Positions 7,365 through 13,262 of a stretch of 19,831 nt of DNA are shown here, in pieces. A model generated the notes under the pieces. The model did no database searches. It worked only from the letters and a program-made list of their open reading frames with translations, and was not told where the DNA came from. The DNA comes from an uncultured Streptococcus sp. (lineage in GTDB: Bacteria; Bacillota; Bacilli; Lactobacillales; Streptococcaceae). The stretch spans positions 1 through 19,831 of the forward strand of contig CABSRC010000017.1 of assembly GCA_902480035.1 (NCBI GenBank). The letters are read 5' to 3'. The position numbers and the translations under genes are program-made. Positions within the stretch are counted from its first letter, which is position 1, and every line of letters begins with the position of its first letter.

Positions 7365-8597
7365 ATGAAAGTACGACTCCAAAGGCTGCCCTACGGACTG
7401 AGGTTGCTTCTAGCCACCTTATTATTAGGGATCGGGACAGGTCTGGTCGGAATTGCCTGCCATTATCTACTAGAAGGGGTGCAAGAGCTGGCTTTTGGCC
7501 AAGCTAGTTCCGATTTGCTCCAGCAATTTCAAGAAGCTGGAGGTCTCCGTAGATTTCTGGTTTTGTGTGTGACTGGGTGCTTGGCAGCTGGCTTCTGGTA
7601 TGTCCTGCAAAAGCGTTATAAGATTCTGTCTATTCGCCAGCAAATTGACTTAGCAGGAGACAGGGAACCAGAGCCCTTAACCCATCTCCTTCATGCAGGG
7701 ATGCAGGTGGCAATTGTAGGAGCAGGTGCATCGGTCGGAAAAGAAGGAGCCCCACGTGAGGTCGGGGCTCTTCTAGCTGGTCGCTTGGCGAAGGGATTCT
7801 CACTAGCTATCAAAGAGCGAAAAGTCTTGATCGTCTGTGGTGCTGGAGCTGGTTTGGCTGCGGTTTATCAGGTCCCCTTTGCCAGTAGCTTGTTCGTCTT
7901 TGAGACCTTAGGACTCGCCTACAGTTGGCAGAACTTTCTATTGGTTTTGACCAGTACTTATCTGGCCACCTGGGTCGCTCAGCCCATCGTTGGTCAGGAG
8001 GCCGTTTATCACCTGTCCGCAGTCTCATGGTCGGCTAGCAGCTTCTTGCAGGCGTTTCTGATTGCTTTATTGGTTACTCCCTTGGCTCTGGTCTTTGTTT
8101 TTCTAGCCAAGCGGGCTAGTCACAAAAGGCGGAAGGATGGGACGATTCTTTGGGCTCTTCCTTTAGTCTTTCTGGTGCTGGGGAGCCTAGTAGCCTTTTT
8201 CCCTATCTTTATGGGAAATGGCCAGGTACTAGCGCAAGCCCTCTTGTCTAGTCAGCCGATTCCTTATCTTCCACTGACTCTTGCAGTGAAGGGGCTTATG
8301 GTTTACCTCCTCTTGCGCAATGGTGCTTATGGGGGTACCTTGACACCATCATTTGCCTTAGGGATTGGATCTGGCTATCTAGTGACCTTGCTTTTGACAG
8401 TCCTTAGGATTCATCTGGATCCAGCTATAGGGATGTTACTTGGAGTTACAGTCTTTTTAGGGACGACCCTAGAAGCTCCTCTGACAGCCATTGCGCTGAG
8501 CCTTGGATTTACAGGGCAAACTTGGAATTTGTCTATTCCGCTTGTACTTGCGGCTGGTCTGTCATACGTGATTCGAAAGAGATGGGAGAAGAAATGA
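7365..8597 (+). CDS. CLC-family chloride channel/antiporter
   Basis: A 410-residue membrane protein of the CLC family, moving chloride (or another halide) by channel or H+-exchange mechanism. Signature regions are GAGASVGKEGAPREVG at about 119-134, where Glu127 corresponds to the gating glutamate of the GKEGP motif; GAGLAAVYQVPFAS with FVFE at about 161-180; and GGTLTPSFALGIGSG near residue 330. About ten or more hydrophobic segments are spread along the protein. The third residue of the usual G-[KR]-E-G-P motif is retained but the following Pro is shifted by an Ala (GKEGAP). I chose the ATG at 7365, 4 nt after punA, over an in-frame TTG at 7347 inside punA. It has no cytoplasmic CBS domains. 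The CLC identity is firm; channel versus antiporter is not decided. Confidence 0.9.
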   Translation: MKVRLQRLPYGLRLLLATLLLGIGTGLVGIACHYLLEGVQELAFGQASSDLLQQFQEAGGLRRFLVLCVTGCLAAGFWYVLQKRYKILSIRQQIDLAGDREPEPLTHLLHAGMQVAIVGAGASVGKEGAPREVGALLAGRLAKGFSLAIKERKVLIVCGAGAGLAAVYQVPFASSLFVFETLGLAYSWQNFLLVLTSTYLATWVAQPIVGQEAVYHLSAVSWSASSFLQAFLIALLVTPLALVFVFLAKRASHKRRKDGTILWALPLVFLVLGSLVAFFPIFMGNGQVLAQALLSSQPIPYLPLTLAVKGLMVYLLLRNGAYGGTLTPSFALGIGSGYLVTLLLTVLRIHLDPAIGMLLGVTVFLGTTLEAPLTAIALSLGFTGQTWNLSIPLVLAAGLSYVIRKRWEKK

Positions 8598-9307
8598 TGA
8601 AGGTACATTTTGTACTGCATGAAACCTTTGAAGTGCCGGGCGCTTATCTAAAATGGGCACAGGAGCGTGGCCATCAAGTGACCACGACTAAAGTCTATGA
8701 GAATGAAACCTTACCAGAGTCAGTGGATGAGATTGACTTTTTGATCGTCATGGGAGGACCTCAATCGCCAGATGAAGATCGAGAAGCTTTTCCATACTAC
8801 GATCCTCAGGCAGAGATTGAACTGATTCAAAAGGCCATGAAGGCAGATCGTTATATTGTTGGGGTCTGTCTGGGTGCCCAGCTCCTGTCTGTCGCCTATG
8901 GAGCGAAGTATGAGCACAGTCCAGAACGTGAGATTGGGGTTTATCCTGTGACCTTGACGCCTGAAGGACTCACAGATCCGCATGTCGGTGAGTTTGGAGC
9001 AACTCTTGAAACTGGTCACTGGCATGGTGATATGCCAGGATTGACAGAAGATGCTGTCGTTCTTGCAACCAGTCAAGGGTGTCCACGTCAGATGATTCGC
9101 TTTAGTCCTAAACATTATGCCTTCCAAGCCCACTTGGAATTTGATCCAGAAGCAGTCGATCTCTTGATTGCTGCTGACGGTGAAGAAGTTTTGGAAGAAC
9201 AAAGTCAAAAATTGACCTTTGTTCAAAAACCTGAAGCCATTCGTGCTTACGATTATCGAGAAATGAATGCCAAACTCTTTGCGTTTTTGGATTCATTAAC
9301 AAAATAA
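8597..9307 (+). CDS. Class-I glutamine amidotransferase domain protein
   Basis: A 236-residue, single-domain class-I GATase. The catalytic triad is visible: Cys91 in GVCLGAQLLS, and His179 with Glu181 in FQAHLEFD. The oxyanion region IVMGGPQSPDED precedes it, and TGHWHGDMPGL is the usual additional His-rich segment of this subgroup. It resembles stand-alone GMP-synthase-like amidotransferases; the acceptor or true substrate is unknown. The gene overlaps the CLC stop codon (ATGATGA). Two starts are possible at 8594 and 8597; I prefer 8597 because GGAGA is then 7 nt away. It is the last gene before the structured array, and no terminator hairpin with a T-run separates it from that array. Confidence 0.85.
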   Translation: MKVHFVLHETFEVPGAYLKWAQERGHQVTTTKVYENETLPESVDEIDFLIVMGGPQSPDEDREAFPYYDPQAEIELIQKAMKADRYIVGVCLGAQLLSVAYGAKYEHSPEREIGVYPVTLTPEGLTDPHVGEFGATLETGHWHGDMPGLTEDAVVLATSQGCPRQMIRFSPKHYAFQAHLEFDPEAVDLLIAADGEEVLEEQSQKLTFVQKPEAIRAYDYREMNAKLFAFLDSLTK

Positions 9308-9327
9308 ATAAAAAAGAAAGGTAGAGC

Positions 9328-9366
9328 ATGTGTTCTAATTTGAACACGAGCGGAAAGCTCTCCTAA
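9328..9366 (+). CDS. Possible micro-ORF 1 in the array (MCSNLNTSGKLS)
   Basis: ATG with GAAAGG 6 nt upstream, 12 codons, TAA stop. The same peptide recurs almost unchanged at 9538 and 9742. It overlaps the unit's GTGTTC/GAACAC hairpin, so conservation could reflect RNA structure alone. Translation is unproven. Confidence 0.25.
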   Translation: MCSNLNTSGKLS

Positions 9367-9420
9367 TTACTCAATAAAAAAAGAAAGGATGGGTTTACCG
9401 TATTCGCTGAACTGAATACG

Positions 9421-9506
9421 GGCGGAGAACTGTGTAAAAAAGATAAACTGTCTAGCATCTGCGATGCGTCGTCAGTTTCCTATTTTTACTTTGACTCTTT
9501 AATGCC
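9421..9506 (+). ncRNA. Structured unit, full copy 1 (candidate RNA)
   Basis: Fold-back with these helices: GGC/GCC ends, GAG/CTC, GTAAAAA (9434-9440) with TTTTTAC (9483-9489), AAACTG (9445-9450) with CAGTTT (9473-9478), and apical GCATC-TGC-GATGC (9455-9467). Between the second and third long helices lies a 4x4 internal loop, AGAT (9441-9444) facing CCTA (9479-9482). A preceding 8-bp hairpin CCGTATTC/GAATACGG (9398-9421) belongs to the same unit. The stems differ from copies 2 and 3 but the internal loop is identical. Confidence 0.45.
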
Positions 9507-9537
9507 TATTCTAAAAAATAAAAAAGAAAGGTAGAGC

Positions 9538-9576
9538 ATGTGTTCTAATTTGAACACGAGCGGAAAGCTTTTCTAA
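9538..9576 (+). CDS. Possible micro-ORF 2 in the array (MCSNLNTSGKLF)
   Basis: ATG with GAAAGG 6 nt upstream, 12 codons, TAA stop. It differs from micro-ORF 1 by one silent change and one final-residue change (Ser to Phe). Confidence 0.25.
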   Translation: MCSNLNTSGKLF

Positions 9577-9621
9577 ACAAAAAAATGAAAGGAAGGGCAG
9601 TTCGGGTTTGAATTGAACCCG

Positions 9622-9709
9622 GGCTAGAGGCTGTGTAAAAAAGATAAATCCTCATAGATGCGAGGCATCTTTGTCGGATTTCCTATTTTTACTTTGCCTC
9701 TTTAACGCC
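9622..9709 (+). ncRNA. Structured unit, full copy 2 (candidate RNA)
   Basis: Same fold as copy 1 with different stems: GGC/GCC ends, GAGGC (9627-9631) with GCCTC (9696-9700), GTAAAAA (9635-9641) with TTTTTAC (9686-9692), AAATCC (9646-9651) with GGATTT (9676-9681), and apical AGATGC-GAG-GCATCT (9656-9670). The internal loop AGAT (9642-9645) / CCTA (9682-9685) is identical. The preceding hairpin is CGGGTT/AACCCG (9603-9621). Confidence 0.45.
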
Positions 9710-9741
9710 TATTCTAAAAAAATAAAAAAGAAAGGTAGAGC

Positions 9742-9783
9742 ATGTGTTCAGATTTGAACACGAGCGGAAAGCTCGGAAAATAG
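9742..9783 (+). CDS. Possible micro-ORF 3 in the array (MCSDLNTSGKLGK)
   Basis: ATG with GAAAGG 6 nt upstream, 13 codons, TAG stop. Compared with the other two it has one silent change, Asn to Asp at residue 4 and a different end. Confidence 0.25.
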   Translation: MCSDLNTSGKLGK

Positions 9784-9849
9784 ATAATCTGACTGAGAAA
9801 TCAGGATTTCTCGTCAGATTCCTAATTTTCAGTCGCTTTCTGGTCGCTC
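9762..9849 (+). ncRNA. Structured unit, full copy 3, adjacent to deoD (candidate RNA)
   Basis: The most regular copy: GAGCG (9762-9766) with CGCTC (9845-9849), GAAAG (9767-9771) with CTTTC (9836-9840), GAAAAT (9776-9781) with ATTTTC (9825-9830), AATCTGAC (9786-9793) with GTCAGATT (9813-9820), and apical GAGAAAT-CAGG-ATTTCTC (9795-9812). The internal loop AGAT (9782-9785) / CCTA (9821-9824) is the same as in the other copies although every stem differs. It ends 15 nt before the deoD ATG. Confidence 0.5.
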
Positions 9850-9864
9850 TTTGTATCATAAACT

Positions 9865-10575
9865 ATGTCTATCCATATTGCTGCTAAGCAGGGTGAAATT
9901 GCTGATAAAATTCTTCTTCCTGGAGATCCTCTTCGTGCGAAATTTATTGCTGAGAATTTCCTTGAAGACGCTGTTTGCTTCAACGAAGTCCGTAACATGT
10001 TTGGTTACACGGGTACTTATAAAGGTCATCGTGTTTCTGTCATGGGGACTGGGATGGGGATGCCATCGATCTCTATCTATGCGCGTGAGTTGATTGTCGA
10101 CTACGGCGTGAAGAAATTGATCCGTGTGGGAACGGCTGGTTCTTTGAACGAGGATGTCCATGTTCGTGAATTGGTCTTGGCACAAGCTGCTGCAACCAAC
10201 TCAAACATCATCCGCAACGACTGGCCTCAATACGATTTCCCTCAAATTGCTAGCTTTGATCTTTTAGACAAGGCTTACCATATTGCCAAAAATCTTGGTA
10301 TGACCACTCACGTTGGCAATGTCTTGTCATCAGATGTCTTCTATTCAAACTATGGTGAAAAGAACATCGAGCTTGGTAAATGGGGTGTGAAAGCTGTAGA
10401 AATGGAAGCAGCAGCTCTTTACTATCTTGCTGCTCAACACCATGTGGATGCGCTTGCTATCATGACTATTTCAGACAGTTTGGTTAATCCTGATGAGGAC
10501 ACAACTGCTGAAGAACGTCAAAATACTTTCACAGACATGATGAAAGTTGGTCTTGAGACTTTGATTGCAGACTAA
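9865..10575 (+). CDS. deoD: Purine nucleoside phosphorylase, hexameric (DeoD type)
   Basis: A 236-residue high-molecular-mass PNP that phosphorolyses adenosine, inosine and guanosine and their deoxy forms. Visible motifs are ILLPGDPLRAKFIAENFL at the N-terminus, MGTGMGMPSISIYARELI, IRVGTAGSL (phosphate and ribose site), EMEAAALYYLAAQ, and TISDSL with the catalytic Asp. The start is secure because MSIHIAAKQGEIADKI is the family N-terminus, yet there is no Shine-Dalgarno in the ~20 nt before it (CTCTTTGTATCATAAACT). A TATCAT lies 5 nt before the ATG and could be a -10 box, which would make the message leaderless, but no -35 is visible. Alternatively, translation depends on the upstream array. 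The next gene overlaps its stop by one base. Confidence 0.95.
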   Translation: MSIHIAAKQGEIADKILLPGDPLRAKFIAENFLEDAVCFNEVRNMFGYTGTYKGHRVSVMGTGMGMPSISIYARELIVDYGVKKLIRVGTAGSLNEDVHVRELVLAQAAATNSNIIRNDWPQYDFPQIASFDLLDKAYHIAKNLGMTTHVGNVLSSDVFYSNYGEKNIELGKWGVKAVEMEAAALYYLAAQHHVDALAIMTISDSLVNPDEDTTAEERQNTFTDMMKVGLETLIAD

Positions 10576-11342
10576 TGGCAAAATTCTTTCATGATGAATG
10601 GCTCTACGATCTCCAAAATTATCACTACAGCCGGGCTCTGCGCTCTATCAAGCAGCAGGAAGAAGTACCGGATTTGTTGGTGAGCTTACTGCAGTTAATG
10701 GCGGAGCGTCGTGAGCTTAATATCCAACCCGTCATGAATCAAAAGTTGAGAACCGAGTTGCTAGAGGCGACTGGTTTTCAGCTTTTTTGGCATGAAGATC
10801 CAGAAGATGAGCAGTTGGCTAACTACCTCTATGACTTAGAGGCGAAGTTGCGAAATGAGCAGATTATTGACTTTGTTCGTGCCGTCAGCCCAGCCATCTA
10901 TCGGATCTTTATGCGATTGATTCAGTTGAAAATTCCTGATATTACCAACTATATTCATAACTCCAAAGAATCCAGTTATGACCGTTGGAAGTTTGAGAGC
11001 CTGCATGCGTCAGAAAACCCTATCCTGCAGCAATTTCACAGTGAAAGTGTGGTCAATTCGTCCAGTTTGACGGAGTTGATTGTGCAGTTGGATTTGCCAG
11101 ATAGCGTCAAAGTTGCGGCCCAACAATTGCGGGAGTTAGAAAAATCAGTTCGCAACCCCTTGGCCCACTTGATCAAGCCCTTTGATGAAGAAGAGCTCCA
11201 TCGGACGACGGGTTTCTCTTCTCAGGATTTTATGAAGAATTTGATTGACCTTGCAAGCTACACAGGCATCCATTATGATCAAGCTAACTTTTATTTTGAT
11301 CAGGCCAATGCTGTCATGGAAAAGCTACTAAAGGAGAAGTAG
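10575..11342 (+). CDS. HEPN-domain protein, similar to the C-terminal half of Csm6-type RNases
   Basis: A 255-residue, largely helical, soluble protein. Residues 193-198 read RNPLAH, which fits the HEPN R-N-x-x-x-H ribonuclease motif (Arg193, Asn194, His198); it sits in a helix beginning QQLRELEKSV. The N-terminal stretch LYDLQNYHYSRALRSI followed by LLQLMAERRELNI recalls the segment after the CARF domain in Csm6 proteins, but there is no CARF domain here and no CRISPR array or cas gene in the window. The Csm6 similarity is my recollection, not a search result. The ATG overlaps the deoD stop (TAATG) and the sirtuin ATG follows its own stop directly, so the three genes are almost certainly co-translated. 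RNase activity is inferred from the motif only. Confidence 0.6.
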   Translation: MAKFFHDEWLYDLQNYHYSRALRSIKQQEEVPDLLVSLLQLMAERRELNIQPVMNQKLRTELLEATGFQLFWHEDPEDEQLANYLYDLEAKLRNEQIIDFVRAVSPAIYRIFMRLIQLKIPDITNYIHNSKESSYDRWKFESLHASENPILQQFHSESVVNSSSLTELIVQLDLPDSVKVAAQQLRELEKSVRNPLAHLIKPFDEEELHRTTGFSSQDFMKNLIDLASYTGIHYDQANFYFDQANAVMEKLLKEK

Positions 11343-12074
11343 ATGGATAAGATTGCTCAACTACAGGAGATGATTGATCAGAGTCAACGGATCGTGTTTT
11401 TCGGAGGGGCAGGAGTTTCCACGGAGTCAAATATTCCTGATTTTCGAAGCTCAGACGGTGTCTATAGTGTTCAGGTAGGGCGGCATTTGACAGCTGAGCA
11501 ATTGGTCTCCCATACCATGTTTGAGCGCTATCCAGAGGACTTTTTCGACTTCTATAAGAAATACCTACTCTACCCAGATGCCAAGCCCAATGCAGCCCAT
11601 CGCTATCTGGCTCAGCTTGAAGAGAGCGGTAAGCTCAAGGCAGTAGTGACACAAAATATCGATAGTCTCCATGAAATGGCTGGTTCTAAAAAAGTTTTGA
11701 AGCTTCATGGCAGTGCCGACCGCAATTACTGTACGGGTTGCCAGCGATTTTATGATTTGGAGGCCTTTCTAGCTTTGGAAGGCCCGGTTCCACACTGTCT
11801 GGACTGCGGCAAGGTTGTCAAACCTGATGTGACCCTCTACGAGGAGCCTCTCGATATGGAGGTCTTTAGCCAAGCAGCCCAAGCCATCCAAGAGGCTGAT
11901 CTCCTGATTATCGGTGGAACCTCACTTGTGGTCTACCCAGCAGCTAGCTTGATCCAGTATTTCCAAGGGAAGAAGCTGGTTGTCATCAATAAGACCAGTA
12001 TCCCACAAGACAAGCAAGCAGACCTAGTTATCGAAGGAAAAATTGGAGAAGTATTTTCTCAATTAAGACAATAA
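11343..12074 (+). CDS. Sirtuin, NAD-dependent protein deacylase
   Basis: A 243-residue Sir2-family protein. Motifs in order: GGAGVSTESNIPDFRS at 21-36 (NAD binding), TQNIDSLH at 103-110, catalytic His122 in LHGS, a zinc ribbon of Cys130, Cys133, Cys152 and Cys155, KPDVTLYEEPL at 160-170, and GGTSLVVYPA at 191-200. Sirtuins remove acyl groups from lysines, consuming NAD and releasing nicotinamide; some defence Sir2 proteins only degrade NAD. The zinc ribbon, catalytic His and length fit a deacylase rather than a defence-type NADase. The ATG begins on the base after the HEPN stop codon (AAGGAGAAG ribosome site within that gene). The gene ends at a strong bidirectional terminator. Confidence 0.9.
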   Translation: MDKIAQLQEMIDQSQRIVFFGGAGVSTESNIPDFRSSDGVYSVQVGRHLTAEQLVSHTMFERYPEDFFDFYKKYLLYPDAKPNAAHRYLAQLEESGKLKAVVTQNIDSLHEMAGSKKVLKLHGSADRNYCTGCQRFYDLEAFLALEGPVPHCLDCGKVVKPDVTLYEEPLDMEVFSQAAQAIQEADLLIIGGTSLVVYPAASLIQYFQGKKLVVINKTSIPQDKQADLVIEGKIGEVFSQLRQ

Positions 12075-12111
12075 AAAATATCTGAGTGAACATGGATCAC
12101 TCAGATATTTT
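12075..12111. terminator. Bidirectional terminator between the sirtuin gene and cpsY
   Basis: A perfect 15-bp stem (AAAATATCTGAGTGA at 12075-12089 with its complement at 12097-12111) has a 7-nt loop. A and T ends on both sides give a U-tail in either direction. Confidence 0.88.
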
Positions 12112-12112
12112 A

Positions 12113-13021
12113 TTACTTATCAAACTTCACTTCCTCAAGCAAGTATTCGATGAATTTCTCTCCCATTTTTGAGAGGGCTGTTTTTTCATGTTTGATGTAG
12201 ACCAGCTCGATCGGGTCTTCGATATCAAGGGGAATGGAGACGATGTTATTCCCGTTGAGATTGCTGTTGAGGATCCCGGTCGCAATGGTGTAGCCATCCA
12301 GACCAATCAAGAGATTAAAGAGGGTCGCCCGGTCACTGACGACGATGGATTTCTTATGATGCTCTTGAGAGAGGATCTCTTCTGAGAAGTAGAAGGAGTT
12401 ATGGGTTCCTTGGTCATAGCTAAGGTATGGGAAATCTTCCAGATCAGACAAGTGGACAATCTCTTTCTTGGCAAGAGGATTGGTCTTGCTGACAAAGATA
12501 TGAGGTTGCGCTGTAAAGAGGTGGGTGGCAATCAGGTGATTATCATCTAGCATCTTAGAGAGGACATCCCGGTTGTAGCTATTCAAAAAGAGGACGCCAA
12601 CTTCGCTTCGGAAATTCTTGACGTCATCGATGATCTCCCAAGTCCGCGTCTCCCGTAGGAAGAGCTCGTATTTTTCCATGTCGCTTTTCTTCAATAGTGA
12701 AACGAAGGCCTCAACCACGAAGGCGTAGTGCTGTGAAGAGACACTGAAAAGCTCACGAGAACCCACAGGATTTTTATAGCGCTCGGACAAGAGGTCAATC
12801 TGCTCCACCACCTGGCGGGCATAAGAGAGGAACTCCATCCCATCGCGGGTCAAAGTGATCCCTTTAGGATTCCGGATAAAGATTTCAATTCCCATCTCAT
12901 TTTCCAAGTCCTTAACGGCATTGGAAAGGCTAGGTTGCGTGATGAAGAGTTGTTTTGCGGCCTCATTCATAGAGCCGGTTTCGACGATTTTGATAATGTA
13001 TTGTAATTGTTGTATTCTCAT
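12113..13021 (-). CDS. cpsY: LysR-family transcriptional regulator, CpsY type
   Basis: A 302-residue LysR-type regulator. The N-terminal winged helix-turn-helix spans about residues 1-60 (MRIQQLQYIIKIVETGSMNE, AAKQLFITQPSLSNAVKDLE), followed by a linker helix and a ligand-binding domain. The N-terminus is as I remember CpsY/MtaR regulators of streptococci, which control methionine and cell-surface or innate-immune evasion functions in the species studied. It is transcribed leftward, convergent with the sirtuin gene and divergent from the membrane-protein gene at 13263. No clear Shine-Dalgarno precedes its ATG (complement of 13019-13021). A 7-bp inverted repeat lies just upstream. The family is certain; the cpsY name is probable. 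Confidence 0.85.
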   Translation of the reverse strand: MRIQQLQYIIKIVETGSMNEAAKQLFITQPSLSNAVKDLENEMGIEIFIRNPKGITLTRDGMEFLSYARQVVEQIDLLSERYKNPVGSRELFSVSSQHYAFVVEAFVSLLKKSDMEKYELFLRETRTWEIIDDVKNFRSEVGVLFLNSYNRDVLSKMLDDNHLIATHLFTAQPHIFVSKTNPLAKKEIVHLSDLEDFPYLSYDQGTHNSFYFSEEILSQEHHKKSIVVSDRATLFNLLIGLDGYTIATGILNSNLNGNNIVSIPLDIEDPIELVYIKHEKTALSKMGEKFIEYLLEEVKFDK

Positions 13022-13026
13022 GCTTT

Positions 13027-13043
13027 TATTTTAACATAAAATA
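13027..13043. promoter_or_regulatory. Inverted repeat upstream of cpsY (possible autoregulatory site)
   Basis: TATTTTA-ACA-TAAAATA, 7-bp arms with a 3-nt centre, starts 6 nt from the cpsY start codon and overlaps a weak minus-strand promoter candidate (TTTACG-17-TATGTT). LysR regulators often bind such AT-rich dyads near their own gene. The remainder of 13044-13200 shows nothing I can name. Confidence 0.35.
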
Positions 13044-13206
13044 GCGCGTTTTTCCCGTAAAATGTGGTCTTTCAAGGACTGTATGAGAATAAGACAGGCT
13101 GAGGTAGGTAATAGGAAGTAGGCTAGATCAAATAGTTAAAAAATAGAAGATTGGAAACAAAATCTACATCTGGGGACTGATTTTGATGGAAAAATACAGT
13201 TTTGCC

Positions 13207-13236
13207 TTGCTGAAGGTAAGATCTGATTGATAGAAT
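13207..13236 (+). promoter_or_regulatory. Promoter for the DUF6688-like gene
   Basis: TTGCTG at 13207-13212, an 18-nt spacer and TAGAAT at 13231-13236 with an extended -10 (TGA immediately upstream). A TGAGGAG ribosome site at 13251-13257 and ATG at 13263 follow. Confidence 0.55.
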
Positions 13237-13262
13237 GGTAAAAAATTGATTGAGGAGATCTT

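Larger units (their letters stand above)
9308..9850 (+). repeat. Array of five related structured repeat units upstream of deoD
   Basis: This ~540-nt gap contains no ordinary gene. Five units each start with an A-rich run and GAAAGG (at 9316, 9383, 9526, 9587 and 9730), followed by a 6-8 bp hairpin and then a G-[AG]-GC purine segment. The order is short, full, short, full, full, so GAAAGG recurs at a higher-order period of 210 and 204 nt. Units 1, 3 and 5 share a nearly identical first ~50 nt (GTGTTC/GAACAC hairpin, then GAGCGGAAAGCT). Units 2, 4 and 5 also carry a long fold-back with a conserved internal loop (separate entries). The array begins directly after the amidotransferase stop and ends about 14 nt before the deoD ATG. 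I do not recognise it as BOX, RUP or CRISPR. Confidence 0.8.

Noticed and set aside
9383..9530. Longer coding frame in full unit 1 (reading ELNTGGELCKKDK onward to the next unit)
   Set aside because: It has no plausible start codon with ribosome site, and the equivalent frame in unit 4 is broken by stops; the resemblance to the micro-ORF peptide follows from shared nucleotide sequence.
9308..9850. Purine or preQ1 riboswitch controlling deoD
   Set aside because: The conserved cores of those riboswitches, as I know them, are not present, and the unit occurs several times with a different conserved internal loop.
10575..12074. Defined anti-phage system of the Sir2/HEPN type
   Set aside because: The sirtuin has the zinc ribbon and catalytic pattern of a protein deacylase, and no sensor or effector partner of known systems is present; kept only as a lower-confidence finding.
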